Source: Notholithocarpus densiflorus (Eukaryota > Streptophyta > Magnoliopsida > Fagales > Fagaceae). Taken from it: 64,000 bases of DNA. A model generated the notes under the pieces. It was not told the origin of the DNA. It ran no database searches and saw nothing but the letters and a program-made list of their open reading frames with translations. The position numbers and the translations under genes were made by a program. The DNA is taken from positions 682,001 through 746,000 of the forward strand of contig JARYZH020000171.1 in NCBI GenBank assembly GCA_030021035.2, read 5' to 3'. Below, one piece after another: positions 23,187 to 35,351 of the stretch; positions within the stretch are counted from its first letter, which is position 1, and every line of letters starts with the position of its first letter.

Positions 23187-23445
23187 GAGGCACAATTAAA
23201 AAAAAAAAAAAAAAAAAAAACTTATTTTGAACAATTGTTACGAATACATTCTGTAACAACGAGATTTTCAGTTACTAATGCGAAACTTTCGACGCAATAG
23301 GTATCAATAAAAACAAAATTTTACTTTCACACCCTCGACAGCAACAACAGTAATTTTTAACTACAAGCTTTTTACTAAAAAAAAACGATCTTTCTTCTTG
23401 TTCTTCGTTTCGCGGCACAACACAACACAACACAACACAACGATA

Positions 23446-26400
23446 ATGTCGAACTCAAGCGAACAAACCCTAGAAGAAGATCACGGAGTCGTCGTCGAAC
23501 CACCGCCCTCCTCCGATCAAAACCCTAGCGAGCAGAGCGAGCAGCAGCAAACTCAGGAATGGGAAACCATGGCTCGCGCTTGGCTCCTCTCGTTCCCCGA
23601 GGCCAAAGCTGTGTCCATGGACGAGGTCGAAGCTTGGATCGACTCCAACCACCACTCTCTCCCCGAAGGAATCAGATCAATGCCTCGCTCTGATGTCTGT
23701 CAGAGACTCATTTCCATTCAGAAAATGAGACTCCCCACTCAGGTACAAAAAGTACTCCCAATTTTTTGAAGAATTTGAATTTGGTTAAATTTACTGTCTT
23801 GTTTTACATTCTTAAATGCTTAGATTTTGATTGAAGCACAATATTTGCAATAATTTTGTGCAATTGGCATCACTTGAAGTACTTGCAAATTGCAATATAT
23901 TTGTATTAACAATTTAAGGCCTATATATGAACTAGGAAGGAAAATGTGGACACTGAACACGGACACGAGACACGGCGAACAAGTTAATTCTTGAATTATT
24001 AGGACATAAAACAGTGGGGATATCACAATTACTTAACAATATGTATTTTTAGGATTCTCCAAAAGAAAAGAAAAGTATTTTTAGGTATATTTTATGTTTA
24101 TTTGTAAGTTTTCAAAATAAATTACAATTATTAAATCTTTAAAGGAATTCTTTTTTCAATATAGTGTTTTTTTTTTTTCTCTCTCAACATAATGGGGACA
24201 TGTATGCATAAATGTTCTCGGTGTGTCTAATTTCTTAGGTGTTGTATCTTAGGTTGTCTAGTTGAATGTAACTATGTGGTTGCATTGGCCAATCGATCAA
24301 TAAGGCATATGGTTGAATTTAATTATTGTTTGTGATGTATTTGTTAGTGTAGCTATGTGGTTGAATTTAAGCGGAGAACGTAAAGTATTTAAGGTACTGT
24401 AACTGAGTTTTGTCCTAAGTTAATAACATTAGTAGGCTTTATGATAAAATAGGTACAACATAGGAATTGGTAAGAGTAAGAGTGATGTGGGTGGAGGTTG
24501 GGAACAATGAGCTCTAGCTCAAATGTCACTGACTCCTCCCATAAGAAAGGGTGGATGGTAATGTTGTGGATTCAAATCCTACTCAAATGTCACCTACCTG
24601 AGTTTTGTCCTTAGTTTTTAGCTTTGCAAATTCAGTGATTTGATAAAGTTATATATTTGTATGGAAAAAAATATGGTTAGTTATTAATAAGTATTGCATG
24701 TAGTAGTTGGTGCTGAGGCTTGTATGTGATTCATTTGAAGGTCCTTGTTCTTCTCCCTTTTATTTTTAGGATTTTGTATGTGTTATCTTACGTATCTGTT
24801 ATCTTTCTTTTTCTTAATCTCTTACTTTTTGGGAAACAATGTTTTTTTTAAGGGTTTCTGCTTTCCTTTTTTGCTTTGCCTCGTTGTCATAAAAAAATGT
24901 TTTCATATTAGTAACGCATACAATTAGAAGGGGAGGTTTGTTTTATTATTATTATAACAATGTTGCTTGCCAACCTTCTTATGGCAGGAAAAAGAAGTTA
25001 GCCAGTTTGATCTTGAAAATCCGCCATATCGATTTCAGCGTACCGATCAATGGAGACCAGTTTATTCTTGGTTAGAATCTTTGGATCAAGAGGAGGTGGT
25101 GAAATCAAAAGAAATTTCTGATTGGCTTAGTGCGAATCCAGACATCCAAGAACAGTTGTGCTCTAGGCATACTCGATATCATTTGATGCACTACATCAAA
25201 AAGTGCCATATAAAGATATTGAAGAGGAAGGAAAGGAAAATGGTATAAAACACTTTATTCTATTAACTCCTATTATCCTGGGAATTGTTAGCGTCCTATC
25301 TGGCACTTGAAAGCTATGGGATGTTCTTATGTTATTTAGAGTTTGACATACCAATGTTTATTAGATAGATGCATCCTACTTCTCATGCTTATAAGGCTGG
25401 TTTTTGCCTTATTCTTTTTTCTCCTTATTGTGTTTGTGGTCTCAAAGAGTTATTACGCTAATAAATTGGGATATATGGGCTGCTTCTATAAATTCGAACT
25501 TAGAAGATTGATGTCTGCTACTATTTACTTATAGTTAATATTTTACTTGACTGTTGTGCATCTATTACTGAACCACAATTAGTAAATGCTACGGATTTGC
25601 TTGAACAGGGTTTGCAGCAGCAGCAAAACAAAGAAACTTCTCTAAAGGTTCGCAGAACCGTGATCATGAAACAACCAGAAGAGCTTCAAAGTATGTCTCA
25701 TTTATGGTGCTTTTCCTGTTGTTTTAAAATATGGTTGGATGTCTAATAGAAATGGAATGACTGCTTGCTTTCAAGTCCATCCTCTGCAAAAAGAAAAGGG
25801 AGGGGGATAAAGTAGCAGAAAGTTTTGAAATTCCATCTAAGAGTTCTTCAAGGTGACCCTTATAAAAGGAAAATTTTTAAGCTCAATTCTGGAAGAAGCA
25901 TGAATCCACTCATTATAAATGTTGTGTAAATACAATGCAGTAATTATGTTATCATGGGATGTCAAACGTGCCTCCATGAATCCTGTTTATGGCAACAACT
26001 TGTGTGTGTGTTTTCACCTCTTTTCGATATACCTTGGCACCTTTCGCAGTGCTTTACGTTGCAGTTGGATGTTATACTCAAAAAGAGCATTGTTTAAAGG
26101 AGTTTTATCTTTTCCTATCATACTTTCATTCAATTTCAAGGTTAGAGTACATGCAGGATAATAATTAGGACCATCATACACAACCATCAATTAATTGATT
26201 GGATTAACCAACCAAAGTTTGCTCCAATCATTACCTACTAATCAGATCATCTACATCTTGCTGTGACAAACATTCCCAAACTTAACGGATGCAAAACCAC
26301 ATATTAAAATTCTTGTTGCCATTTTTTCCTAAGTATGTTTACAAATTTACTATTGTTCTAGTGTAGAATATATGCTACCTGACTTAATAATTTCCAATGC

Positions 26401-26697
26401 ACTCCCCTCTCTTACATTTTCCTTTTCTTTCTCTCTATTTTGCAGGCAATGCTATAATTAATCTACCTAAAGATGGTGATGCATTCTTGACGAAAAGAAA
26501 GGAGGCCTATCTCAAATATGAGATGTACGTTGCTTATGAAGTTTTTCTTAATAAATTGCATCTTATGTAGCAGAATTTCTTATTGTACATATTGCTAGAT
26601 GCAGTGTGCTTACTAATAATGTTAATTGGATTTCAGTTTGGTGGAGTTGGAGAAGCTGCTTTCCCCAATTTTCCCAATGCAACAAGATGGAAAATAA
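23446..26697 (+). CDS. Conserved-looking 257-aa protein of unknown function, 5 exons
   Basis: Exons 23446-23742, 24988-25242, 25609-25690, 26446-26524 and 26637-26697 join in frame with GT/AG borders. The protein has a disordered acidic/glutamine-rich N-terminus (1-40) and then two related modules: residues 45-93 (AWLLSFPEAKAVSMDEVEAWID start) and 126-173 (SWLESLDQEEVVKSKEISDWLS start). Both have two tryptophans exactly 18 residues apart and a basic helix at the end. A lysine-rich stretch (ILKRKERKM) and a short leucine-rich helix (LVELEKLLSPIF) close it. I do not recognise the family; the modules look like small helical, possibly DNA- or protein-binding, domains. The start is the ATG after the CACAACACAACA repeat; an upstream TTG-led extension was rejected. 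Confidence 0.88.
24421..24598 (+). mobile_element. SINE-like insertion in intron 1 of the 257-aa gene
   Basis: A-box-like TAGCTCAAATGTC (near 24513) and B-box-like GGATTCAAATCC (near 24568) lie between direct repeats TGAGTTTTGTCCTAAGTT (24405-24420 region) and TGAGTTTTGTCCTTAGTT (24599-24614 region). Confidence 0.55.
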
Positions 26698-27361
26698 TGA
26701 AGAATCTTGAAACTGCAAATCTCTGCCTACGCAAACTCAGAAGTGCCATGCTGATTCCTCTGTACCAAAAGATGTTCTCTTTCTCTCCAATGCACCCCAA
26801 AAGGTTTAGGGAAGTTCTGTCCTGCTTATAGGTATTCCCTTTTCCATTTCATAAGTGATTGGGGGGATAATAATTGCTTGTAATTTGTACAAAAATGCCT
26901 TAAGAAATTCACTTCAAGTTTGGTGCATTACTTCCATCGAGGGATACAAGCAGGACAAGTACGTTGTTGGCAAAATTTTACATGTAACACTAGGATGAGT
27001 ATATATTGTTGTTTCTTAGCCAGCATGCTTCCAAGCTCCAAGTTGTATTAATTTTAATGCACTAGTTTTGGTTTCACATTTGCTTTAGGGTCCTAGTATG
27101 GATTAATTTGATTTATAATATAAGGCTGTATTTGTCTGCCAAGGTAACTACGAATATTTATTTACGGCCTAGAGATATGTTGTAACATGAGCTGATGAAC
27201 AATCAAATCACATAGTGATCCGCCCAACTGCCAAATTGATCCCATTCCACAAGTAATATGAAGGCATACTATCAATTTAATGAGGTGCCCGAGGTTTAAT
27301 ATCAGGAGTTGATTCGTTTGAAGAACCAAACGTTATGTACCTATGTATCAGGTCTCATTCC
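26698..27361. other. 3' flank and intergenic
   Basis: Holds the probable 3' UTR of the preceding gene. No further gene or known element is seen. Confidence 0.5.
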
Positions 27362-27858
27362 ACAATTATTGTCTTTTTGTTTTTGTTTCTATTTTGGGCT
27401 TAGAACAAGTAATGAGGGGATTTGAATAGGTTTTTGACATAAGAAAAATGGACAATATTATAAAGATTAGATGACAGCTCAAGAAATTTAACACTTCGAT
27501 TTGGAGTTTAATGCATGCTCATCAACATCGTATTTTACCTCAAATTGTTGTCTTTTTTGTTTTTGTTTTTATTTTGGGCTTAGAAAAAGTAATGAGGGGA
27601 TTTGAATAAGTTTTTTTACATAAGAGAAATGGACAATATCATAAAGATGACAGCTCAAGAAATTTAGGGGGTGTTTGGTAGAGTAGTTTGAGAAAGGTTG
27701 TTTGTAGTTTTTTGAAATATGTGTGAGTGAAAAAGTGTGTGGAAATATGTATAATGATGTTTAAAATGTGAAAATGTGAGTTTGACATTGATGACCAAAC
27801 AGGCCCTTAACACTTCGATTTAGAGTTTTATGCATACTCATCAACATTGTATTTTACA
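27362..27858. repeat. Tandem duplication of about 180 bp at the left edge of the PAP array
   Basis: Copy 1 (27362-27540) and copy 2 (27541-27858) share TTTTGGGCTTAGAA, AGTAATGAGGGGATTTGAATA and the block CATAAAGATGACAGCTCAAG onward. Copy 2 contains a 140-bp MITE that copy 1 lacks. A third copy without the MITE lies at 37015-37230, upstream of PAP copy B. Confidence 0.85.
27667..27806. mobile_element. Tourist-like MITE, copy 3
   Basis: 140 bp starting GGGGGTGTTTGGTAGA and ending TGACCAAACAGGCCC, with TTA duplicated at 27664-27666 and 27807-27809. Two paralogous empty sites (near 27500 and near 37090) read AAATTTAACACTT and AAATTTTAACACTT, proving insertion with a 3-bp duplication. Confidence 0.93.
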
Positions 27859-28319
27859 AAGACATTTGTATTTATTTATTCATTTTACATAAATGTTATG
27901 TGAGTGGATTTTAAAAATTTATGCAAAAAAAAAAAAAAAAAAAAATCATAAAACCCAAGTTCGAGTCCCACATCGTTTACTTGGAAAGCAGCTGAAGCGT
28001 TTAGCAAAACGAAAGAGTGGTGCAGTGTCAAATGGTCCAAGTTTTTATTTTTTTTCCCTTCTCTGCCTCTTAAATTCAAAACTCAATTTACCAAAACGCC
28101 CTTGAATGTCAACTCCCCGCACATGAACAAAACTCATGACTCCTCAAATCCATGGTTGCTTCAATTATCCTAGTACAAATAATTGGTGATCTTGTTGTGC
28201 AAAAGTCAAGCTCAAAAATATTTAGGTACTAGGGACAAAATCTAAACTCACAATCAAAGAAATACTAATATCTTTTTTGTTCTTTCTGTCATTTGCATGA
28301 AGACAATAAAATAAAGACA

Positions 28320-28921
28320 CAACATCAGTTATCGTTATCTCATCCAAAGTTCGAAACCACCCAGAAATTTCAACATACCAATTCGTTGAATTTACTTATT
28401 GATTCTTTTAAGAGAGGGAGAGAGAGATTACATGGCCTATTGCATTAAGGCACTTGATAGAATATACCAAACTGTTGAAAAATGAAAATGAGGGCTGAGA
28501 CTTCATTGTTAAATTCTGAGGTTTGGATTGCTTGGTCACACAAACTATGGACAGCTTTTTGTCCCTGAAAGACACAACATCAGCTTGCTCATCTATAAAT
28601 GGAAGCCACCCAGAAATTTCAACATGCCAATTCGTTTAAGAGAAAAGTTAACAGATGCCTTAAGGGTATTAGTAAAAATAACTGATTTTTTTTATAGCTT
28701 TTTTATATTTCTTATAAAAGTGGTATTAAAAGGCACCCATTAACTGGAACTTTTCCTTTAATTTACATTTTGATTATTTAAGAGAGGGAGAGAGAGACTA
28801 CATGGCCTATTACATATAAATAAAGGCACTTGATAGAATATACCAAACTGCTGATTAATATGCTGGCTGATACTGTATTGTTAAATTCTGAGGTTTGGGG
28901 TACTGCTTGGTCACATAAGCT
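28320..28921 (+). repeat. Duplicated promoter-proximal segment of the PAP gene with a relic exon 1 start
   Basis: The block GAGAGGGAGAGAGAG... TACATGGCCTATT ... TTGATAGAATATACCAAACTG ... AAATTCTGAGGTTTGG occurs at about 28410-28535 and again at about 28780-28900. The first ends in ATGGACAGCTTTTTGTCCC (28547), a decayed version of the true exon 1 start at 28922. PAP copy B carries the same doubled arrangement (38265-38420 and 38640-38730), so it predates the gene duplication. Confidence 0.8.
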
Positions 28922-29484
28922 ATGGAGAGCTTTCTGTGCCTAAAAGTTTCCTTGATATTGCTATTACTAGTGCATTGTGTTTTAGTGCATGGTGATTGTA
29001 TACATGATGTGCAGCCACTGTCCAAGATTGCCATCCACAGGGCCCTCTTTGCTCTTCACGTTAATGCTTCCCTCAGAGCTGAACCAGTCCTTGGCACCAA
29101 GGTAACACAAATTGTATTTTTGTTCACGTTCTTTCTCTTATGTTGTTTTTTGAGTTGGCTTTGATGGTACAGTGGTAAAGAGTTTTGAGTTATTTCGAGT
29201 CAGTTGGATTGATTCTTTAAGTTCCAATTGTTTGTTTGTTTAAGAAAAGATTGGGAACCAAGAATATTTTTAGCACCGACTTAACTAAAGAGAACTTATT
29301 AAGTGTATCATCTCTCAGTCTCGATTCAAGAATCAACTTCAAGGGTAAAAGACTATTCCTTTAAACTTTAAAAACTTTTGGTCACTGAAGTTCAAGAGAT
29401 TGCTTTTTAGTCCTTAATAACTTAAAGTAAACTTTTTTTTACCCCTTAGGAAATTTTAAGTATTGCTTTTAGTCCCTAATGTGT

Positions 29485-32400
29485 CTAACAAAGTTCACAA
29501 CGGCTTTAGGGGATTCAAAGGGACAAGAAGAAAGGATGAAGAAGATTATAGATCAGCTGGGCTGGTATGCTCCAAGTTTTGATACCATGGATTAGTATCT
29601 TTCAATTTTCTCAATACAAGCAACAAGTAATTTCAGTACGAGATCATGTTTATTCTAATTTATTCATTGGAGTATTGTTGATTTCATCTCTTACTACTGG
29701 TCATTTCCGTAGGATATGATAGCAGAGGATGCAGTTTTTCAGTGTATTTACTAATCATATTTCTACATGAAGCTTTTTGATTAGTCATGTTTCACGATGG
29801 TATATTCTTAATTATAAGGGGAAGAAAAGCACAAAGAGGCTTCTAAAAAAGTATGGAGTAATTTTTGGTAAGTTGAATTGCCTTGCATGCTCTTGAGTGT
29901 ATATACATTGTAATAAGTCATGCTAGAGTTTCTTGTCATAGCTCATGGCAATAGTCAAATGGAAATATTGAGTTGATTATGCCTTATGTTAATGAGTGTC
30001 TAGGAAATAGGTCCAAGAGATTTTATGAAAAGGATAGTAGTGTATACCATTGAGAAGCAGTAATTTAAGAAAGATCTGGTAATTATGTCTCATTTTTCTT
30101 CTTGTTGTCTGTTTGGTAGTTAGACATTTGGGTTCTATTATAATGTTTCTTGTTAACTTCTTGTTTCACTCAGTGGAGGCAGTGGGATCTAGCTCCATGT
30201 TTTGTCGAATCTTGTACTGATACAATTTCAACTCTTTCCTGAGTCCATGTGTTTGCTTCTTGTTTCCTGTTTTAACATTTTTTTTTAAGCATCAACATTT
30301 TTCATAATTCTATTTCACATAAAAATCCTTAACTGAAGCCATGTTGACATATGTGCATTAGAAAATATTTGGGTCTAGTTGCTTAATTGATGTAGCATAA
30401 TAGCATATGTTTTTGTGATTATTCACGAAATCCTGCAATTAGTACTTGGAAAAAGTAAGTGTAGATTCATGAGGCTTTTGGCTTGAGGGGGAGCAACCTG
30501 AAGGGATGCAATAATCATATTAGGTAGATGTGTCAAAGTGAAAGAGATTGATAACTTTGTTATAAGTGTGGTTAATATAAATATATATATATATATATAT
30601 TTTTTTTTTTGTGCAAAATAGTTGAAATCTTGGCAATCTTCTTCACTAGAAAACTGAACTTTGACTATGCAGTAGTAGTAGCGTACCTAAATACCTTTCT
30701 ATTTTCCTGCTTGTATGGTTTACTTCTATAAAGGGAAATCATAGGCAAAGGTAGATCAAGTAATTTAGTTTGGAGATATTTTTCTAGTTAAAGACTTTTT
30801 CTTTTATTAGTAGGTACACGCTACACAGTGGAGACGTGGGAAGTCAAAATCACTTGCGTGTAACCTGATCTTAAATTTCATGCAAAACTTGAGATGAAAA
30901 TGATCATATTGATTTGGAAAAAATCATGAATGATGATAACTTAGAAGGAAGATACAAAGGTTAGGAATTGCCTCAAATTTATAATTTGACATGATATGAG
31001 TTTTCTTGAAGTGAAACGAAAGTCTATGCCTTGTTAAAGAAATAATTTTGTATTTCTTGTCAATAAAAGAAGGTATTCCAAGTCTACCGAGAAATAGGAA
31101 TTGAAGTCTTATATATAGATAGTGCTGCAAAGAGTTCGGTAGGTTTTAGTCCAAGAGATCTTCCTACATGGGAAACGAGAATATTCTCATTTCTCATAAA
31201 GAATATGGTGTGATAGGTTTTTGAACGTATGTGTTTTTGTGAGATTTGTGAATATTGTTTATGAGATGTGTTAGTTTGAGATTTGGCGAAAGTGATTGTA
31301 ATTCATATCATTGACAATAGATTTTGATTGGTGTTTGTAGTAAAAGTAGGCACAAAATTAGTAGAACTACAATAAATATTGTTGTTTTGTGAGTGATGTT
31401 TTTATTTCTTATTTAGTATATAGAATAAGTTACGTGTTATAAACAAACTTTGATATATTTATGTCAAAATGATTGTGACCTATGACATTTAACCACCCAA
31501 AGAAAAAGGGACATAATATACACGTTTAAGAAGACAGTTTGCATGGTCCTGTAAGAGTAGTTGGACATGTGATACATTCAGTTCTTAACATTGAATAGGT
31601 GGCCCAAGTGATCTGATGGCTATTTTCTTTAACTTATAGTAATCAAGTTTTCAATGTTAGAAATTTACAATCAAATACCTGGCCAAAATTGTTATATTTA
31701 GAGCAGATATGAATTACTCATTTACTTGTTATTGCCAAATTGAAAACTCATCCAAAAACAGCTTGGTGAATAGTTTTTTTTTTTTTTTTTTTTTTTTGGT
31801 ATAAAATTTTTAAATTCTAAATTGATCATCATGAGAGAACAATAGTATATGCTTATATAGATTACTAAAACCAAACCCTTATCCTAATTGATTTGGGTGA
31901 AAGCTCAATTATTGAGTTATGAAAATACCATTAATTCTAAAAAAAATGTAATTAAAATACTAATGACAAACACTAATTGGTTCACTAAATTTGATGATCC
32001 TTTCGCAAATATAAATTGGCCATAATGGTCAACACCTAATTACATTACAAGAACAAAATGAATATACAGTAATGCACATGGTGTTTCAATGGTCTAAATC
32101 TAATGATAATCCTATGATTGACATAAGAAGGAAACATATATATATTTATATATATATTAAACATATCAAATCTTCTAAGTATTGTTGTCTAGCTCTTGCG
32201 TGTTAAAACTGATATAGTGATGCACAAAATTCTAGCTGACAGGTACATAAATATTGATTATTCTTTTAAATTTAGATAAGTCATCAGGCTGAGGCATCAC
32301 ACATTCACATCAATTAAGCTGTCCACGTGAACAAATTTTCTAGCTTATAATTCAATTATATTAAACTCATGATTAACTTAGCTTACCCCAAAACATAAAT

Positions 32401-33352
32401 TTATTAATGTCTTAACGTCTTGATCTAATAATAAAAAAACAACCATTATGAAACATATCCCATAAATTCAAATATATATAGAGAAAATTCTTCTAGTTTA
32501 ACATAAGTATAAATGACAGAGAGGATAAACCATTCATACTTTGCTATTACAATTATATACAGAAGTACTATATAGCTGTTTTACAATAAACTTAATAAAA
32601 AATGGACCACCATGTGATGCTAGTTGTTAAGCCATATATTGGTTTATATTTTTCATTTTCTTTCTCTTTTCAAATAATTAATTAATCTCATCCAAATTAT
32701 CCAAGTATCCTATGAATAATGGGATTCATCAATGAGAGTGTAACATCTAGATCCTTGAAGCTCAAAAGATTGATTTAATGGGGATTGAGTGTCCAGAAGT
32801 TATAAACTTCTCAATCTTTTTGTCACTAATCTATGTGAGAATGTGGTGGGATTAGCAATTCATCCTCGAATTAATGATAAGAGAGGATGTTTATGGATAA
32901 GCTACTGTTTTTGAAACAAATTGTTACACATTAAACAATTTTTTTTTTTTGTTTCTATTAAATTTTCTGGCATTAAAAATACTAATTCTACATTTAATCC
33001 AACAATGTTGTATTAAAATTTATCCAAGCACTTCAGAATATACTTTTCTTTTCTTTTTTTTGCCAAATATACTGTTTTGCAAAAAAAAAAAAATACCGAA
33101 AAACCTCCCCCCAAGCTTTCCTAGTAAAACTCGAGTTTACCAAACTCGAGTTCCAAGCTCAAGTTTGACTTATCTTGAAACTTATTTAATTATGGAGAAA
33201 TGTTAAAAAATGCCCTAAGAGCACTGGTTTAGGAACTATATTTAGAAATATTTTATAAAAAAATGATAAAACAATAACTAAATAATGCCCTAAGTTTGGG
33301 TGGAGGCTTCTCAACAAATTCTCTTTTTTTTTTAAATTAGAATATTTGTATG

Positions 33353-33390
<38 letters not shown>

Positions 33391-33720
33391 CTACTTCTGT
33401 TTTTTTTTTCCCTTATTTTTTGGTGATGCAAAACATATATGAGTTTCACAAGATGTTGAACTTGAAACATGAATGCACTTATGAATTATCATGAGATATA
33501 AACTGAAAAAGGTGCTCATTTTACACGGATAAGAAGAAAAAAAAGTCTCTAAAAATCAAGAGACAAGTTGGTCTTATAAAGTAGCAATGTACTTGGATTA
33601 TATATGATATATCATCATATATATTAAGATCAAGTGTTAGTATCTAAGATCAAATGTGATATATCATATATATGGTCCCATACTCCCCTTACATATTCTA
33701 ATTTTTTTATCTGGACATGC
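29485..33720. other. Sequence of unknown origin replacing PAP exons 2-10 in copy A
   Basis: 4.2 kb of AT-rich sequence lying where copy B has exons 2-10. No open frame longer than about 70 codons with plausible content, no TE protein and no clear terminal repeats were found. It contains TA runs (30577-30600), a T-run (31770-31797) and a mixed TA/GA microsatellite (33352-33390). Confidence 0.55.
33352..33390. repeat. Compound microsatellite (TA)n(GA)n
   Basis: TATATATATATATATATA passes directly into GAGAGAGAGAGAGAGAGAGA. Confidence 0.95.
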
Positions 33721-35351
33721 TTAATGTCAACAGGAATTTTCAAAGTGTGCCAAACATTGTGCAAGTAGTTTAGTTCCAGTTGATTACTCTATGCTTGCTA
33801 TTTGAAAATGTTTTTGATTGATAATCTCAATTAGAATAATAATTAAATGATTAAATTTACCATTTCCTAACAATATAAGTTTTTGGGACAAGTGATGGTT
33901 TATTATGTTATCAATATAGGTGCCCTAAATTCTAACTCTATCTATACTCTACCTCCTTTAAAAGGTAAAAAAAAACCCCATGTTTTGGGTAACACTTATT
34001 TAGGAGGAGTCTAGATTCACACAGGAGAGTAGTGTTAGAATAATAGTTAAAAGATTAAATTCAAAATTTCTTAGTCGCTTTAACTTTTGGGACAAATAGT
34101 AATTTATCAATCTCTCCAGGTATTCAACGGATTATGGCATGTTCCACTTCTGTATAGCTGACAGTGAACATGATTGGAGGGAGGGCTCTGAACAGTACAA
34201 ATTTATAGAGAAATGTCTTGCATCAGCTGATAGGCAGAAACAACCATGGTTGATCTTTGCAGCTCATCGTGTTCTTGGTTATTCCTCCGCATATTGGAAG
34301 GATGGTTCATATGGGGAATCTATGGGAAGGGATAGCTTACAAAAGCTCTGGCAGAAGTACAAAGTGGACATTGCATTCTATGGTCATGTTCATAATTATG
34401 AGAGAACCTGCCCCATTTACCAGGTATGGATAACATGAACGAAGATTTCTCACCCTTTAACCATCAAATTATTAAAAAATAATAATAATAAAAAATAATG
34501 ATGTTACACATGCTTAAATTTTGCACTATATCCTAAGCCTATGAATTGCAATAATATATTCCTTAACCGCAGCCAAAGTGCTGACAATGTTGGCATCTAA
34601 GCTCTGGGTGGTAGTTATGAGCTACTTACTAATAATAGCCAATGTCAGAGAGAGAGATCATTTTTTGTGTGGGAAAAATATGGATTGAATGGGAGAGAGA
34701 ACAACAAATTTATAGTAAGAAGATGGGGAGAAGAAGAGCCAAATTAAAAGATGGAGGCCAGGAAGTGACGAAGGAAGAGTAACAATAAGGTAGAGAGTAG
34801 TGGTGAGATACAAAAGGTAAAAGAGAGGGAGAATGGTTGGAGGAAGTGTAACTGTAAGGTTAAAAATTAATAAGGAGAAGAAGAGTAAAATAAGGAAAGC
34901 ATAAGTGTTGGAAATAGGTGGATGATGTAACGCAAAGACAACAAAATTAATTGCTATGCTTCCTTTTTTATATGTCATTGTCACATGAAGTTCTAATCAC
35001 TTGGCTATCATTCTAACTCACTCAGTGCTTATGTGTGTTATCCAGAATCGTTGTGTGAATACAGAAAAATCTCACTATTCAGGCACGGTAAATGGAACGA
35101 TCAATATAGTTGTAGGAGCTGGAGGGTATCAGTTAAATTCACATTCGCCACTACAAACCGATTGGAGTATTTACAAAGTTTCTGACTTTGGTTTTGGAAA
35201 ACTCACTGCATTCAACCACTCATCCCTTCTCTTTGAATACAAAAGGAGTAGTGATGGAGAGGTATATGATCAGTTCACCATTTCAAGGGACTACAGGGAT
35301 GCGTTAGCATGTGTACATGATGGCTGTGAACCAACCACATTAGCCTTATGA

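Larger units (their letters stand above)
28922..35351 (+). pseudogene. Purple acid phosphatase copy A, exons 2-10 missing
   Basis: Exon 1 (28922-29101) encodes MESFLCLKVSLILLLLVHC and the start of the mature protein. The next recognisable coding pieces are exon 11 (34120-34423; FAAHR and GHVHNYERTCPIYQ) and exon 12 (35046-35351; ends CEPTTLAL). Exons 2-10 of copy B have no counterpart; between about 29485 and 33720 the sequence is unrelated. Exon 1 ends in phase 0 and exon 11 needs a codon begun upstream, so direct splicing would shift frame and hit a stop early. GDMG, GDITY and GNHE are absent. Exons 11-12 remain nearly intact, so decay looks recent. A short product from exon 1 alone is possible but unsupported. 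Confidence 0.9.

Noticed and set aside
27960..27990. GTTCGAGTCCCACATCG word beside an A-run upstream of PAP copy A
   Set aside because: Looks like a Pol III B box, but the rest of a tRNA or SINE is missing.
33600..33680. TATATGATATATCATCATATATAT palindromic run
   Set aside because: Low-complexity AT repeat; no support for a functional hairpin.
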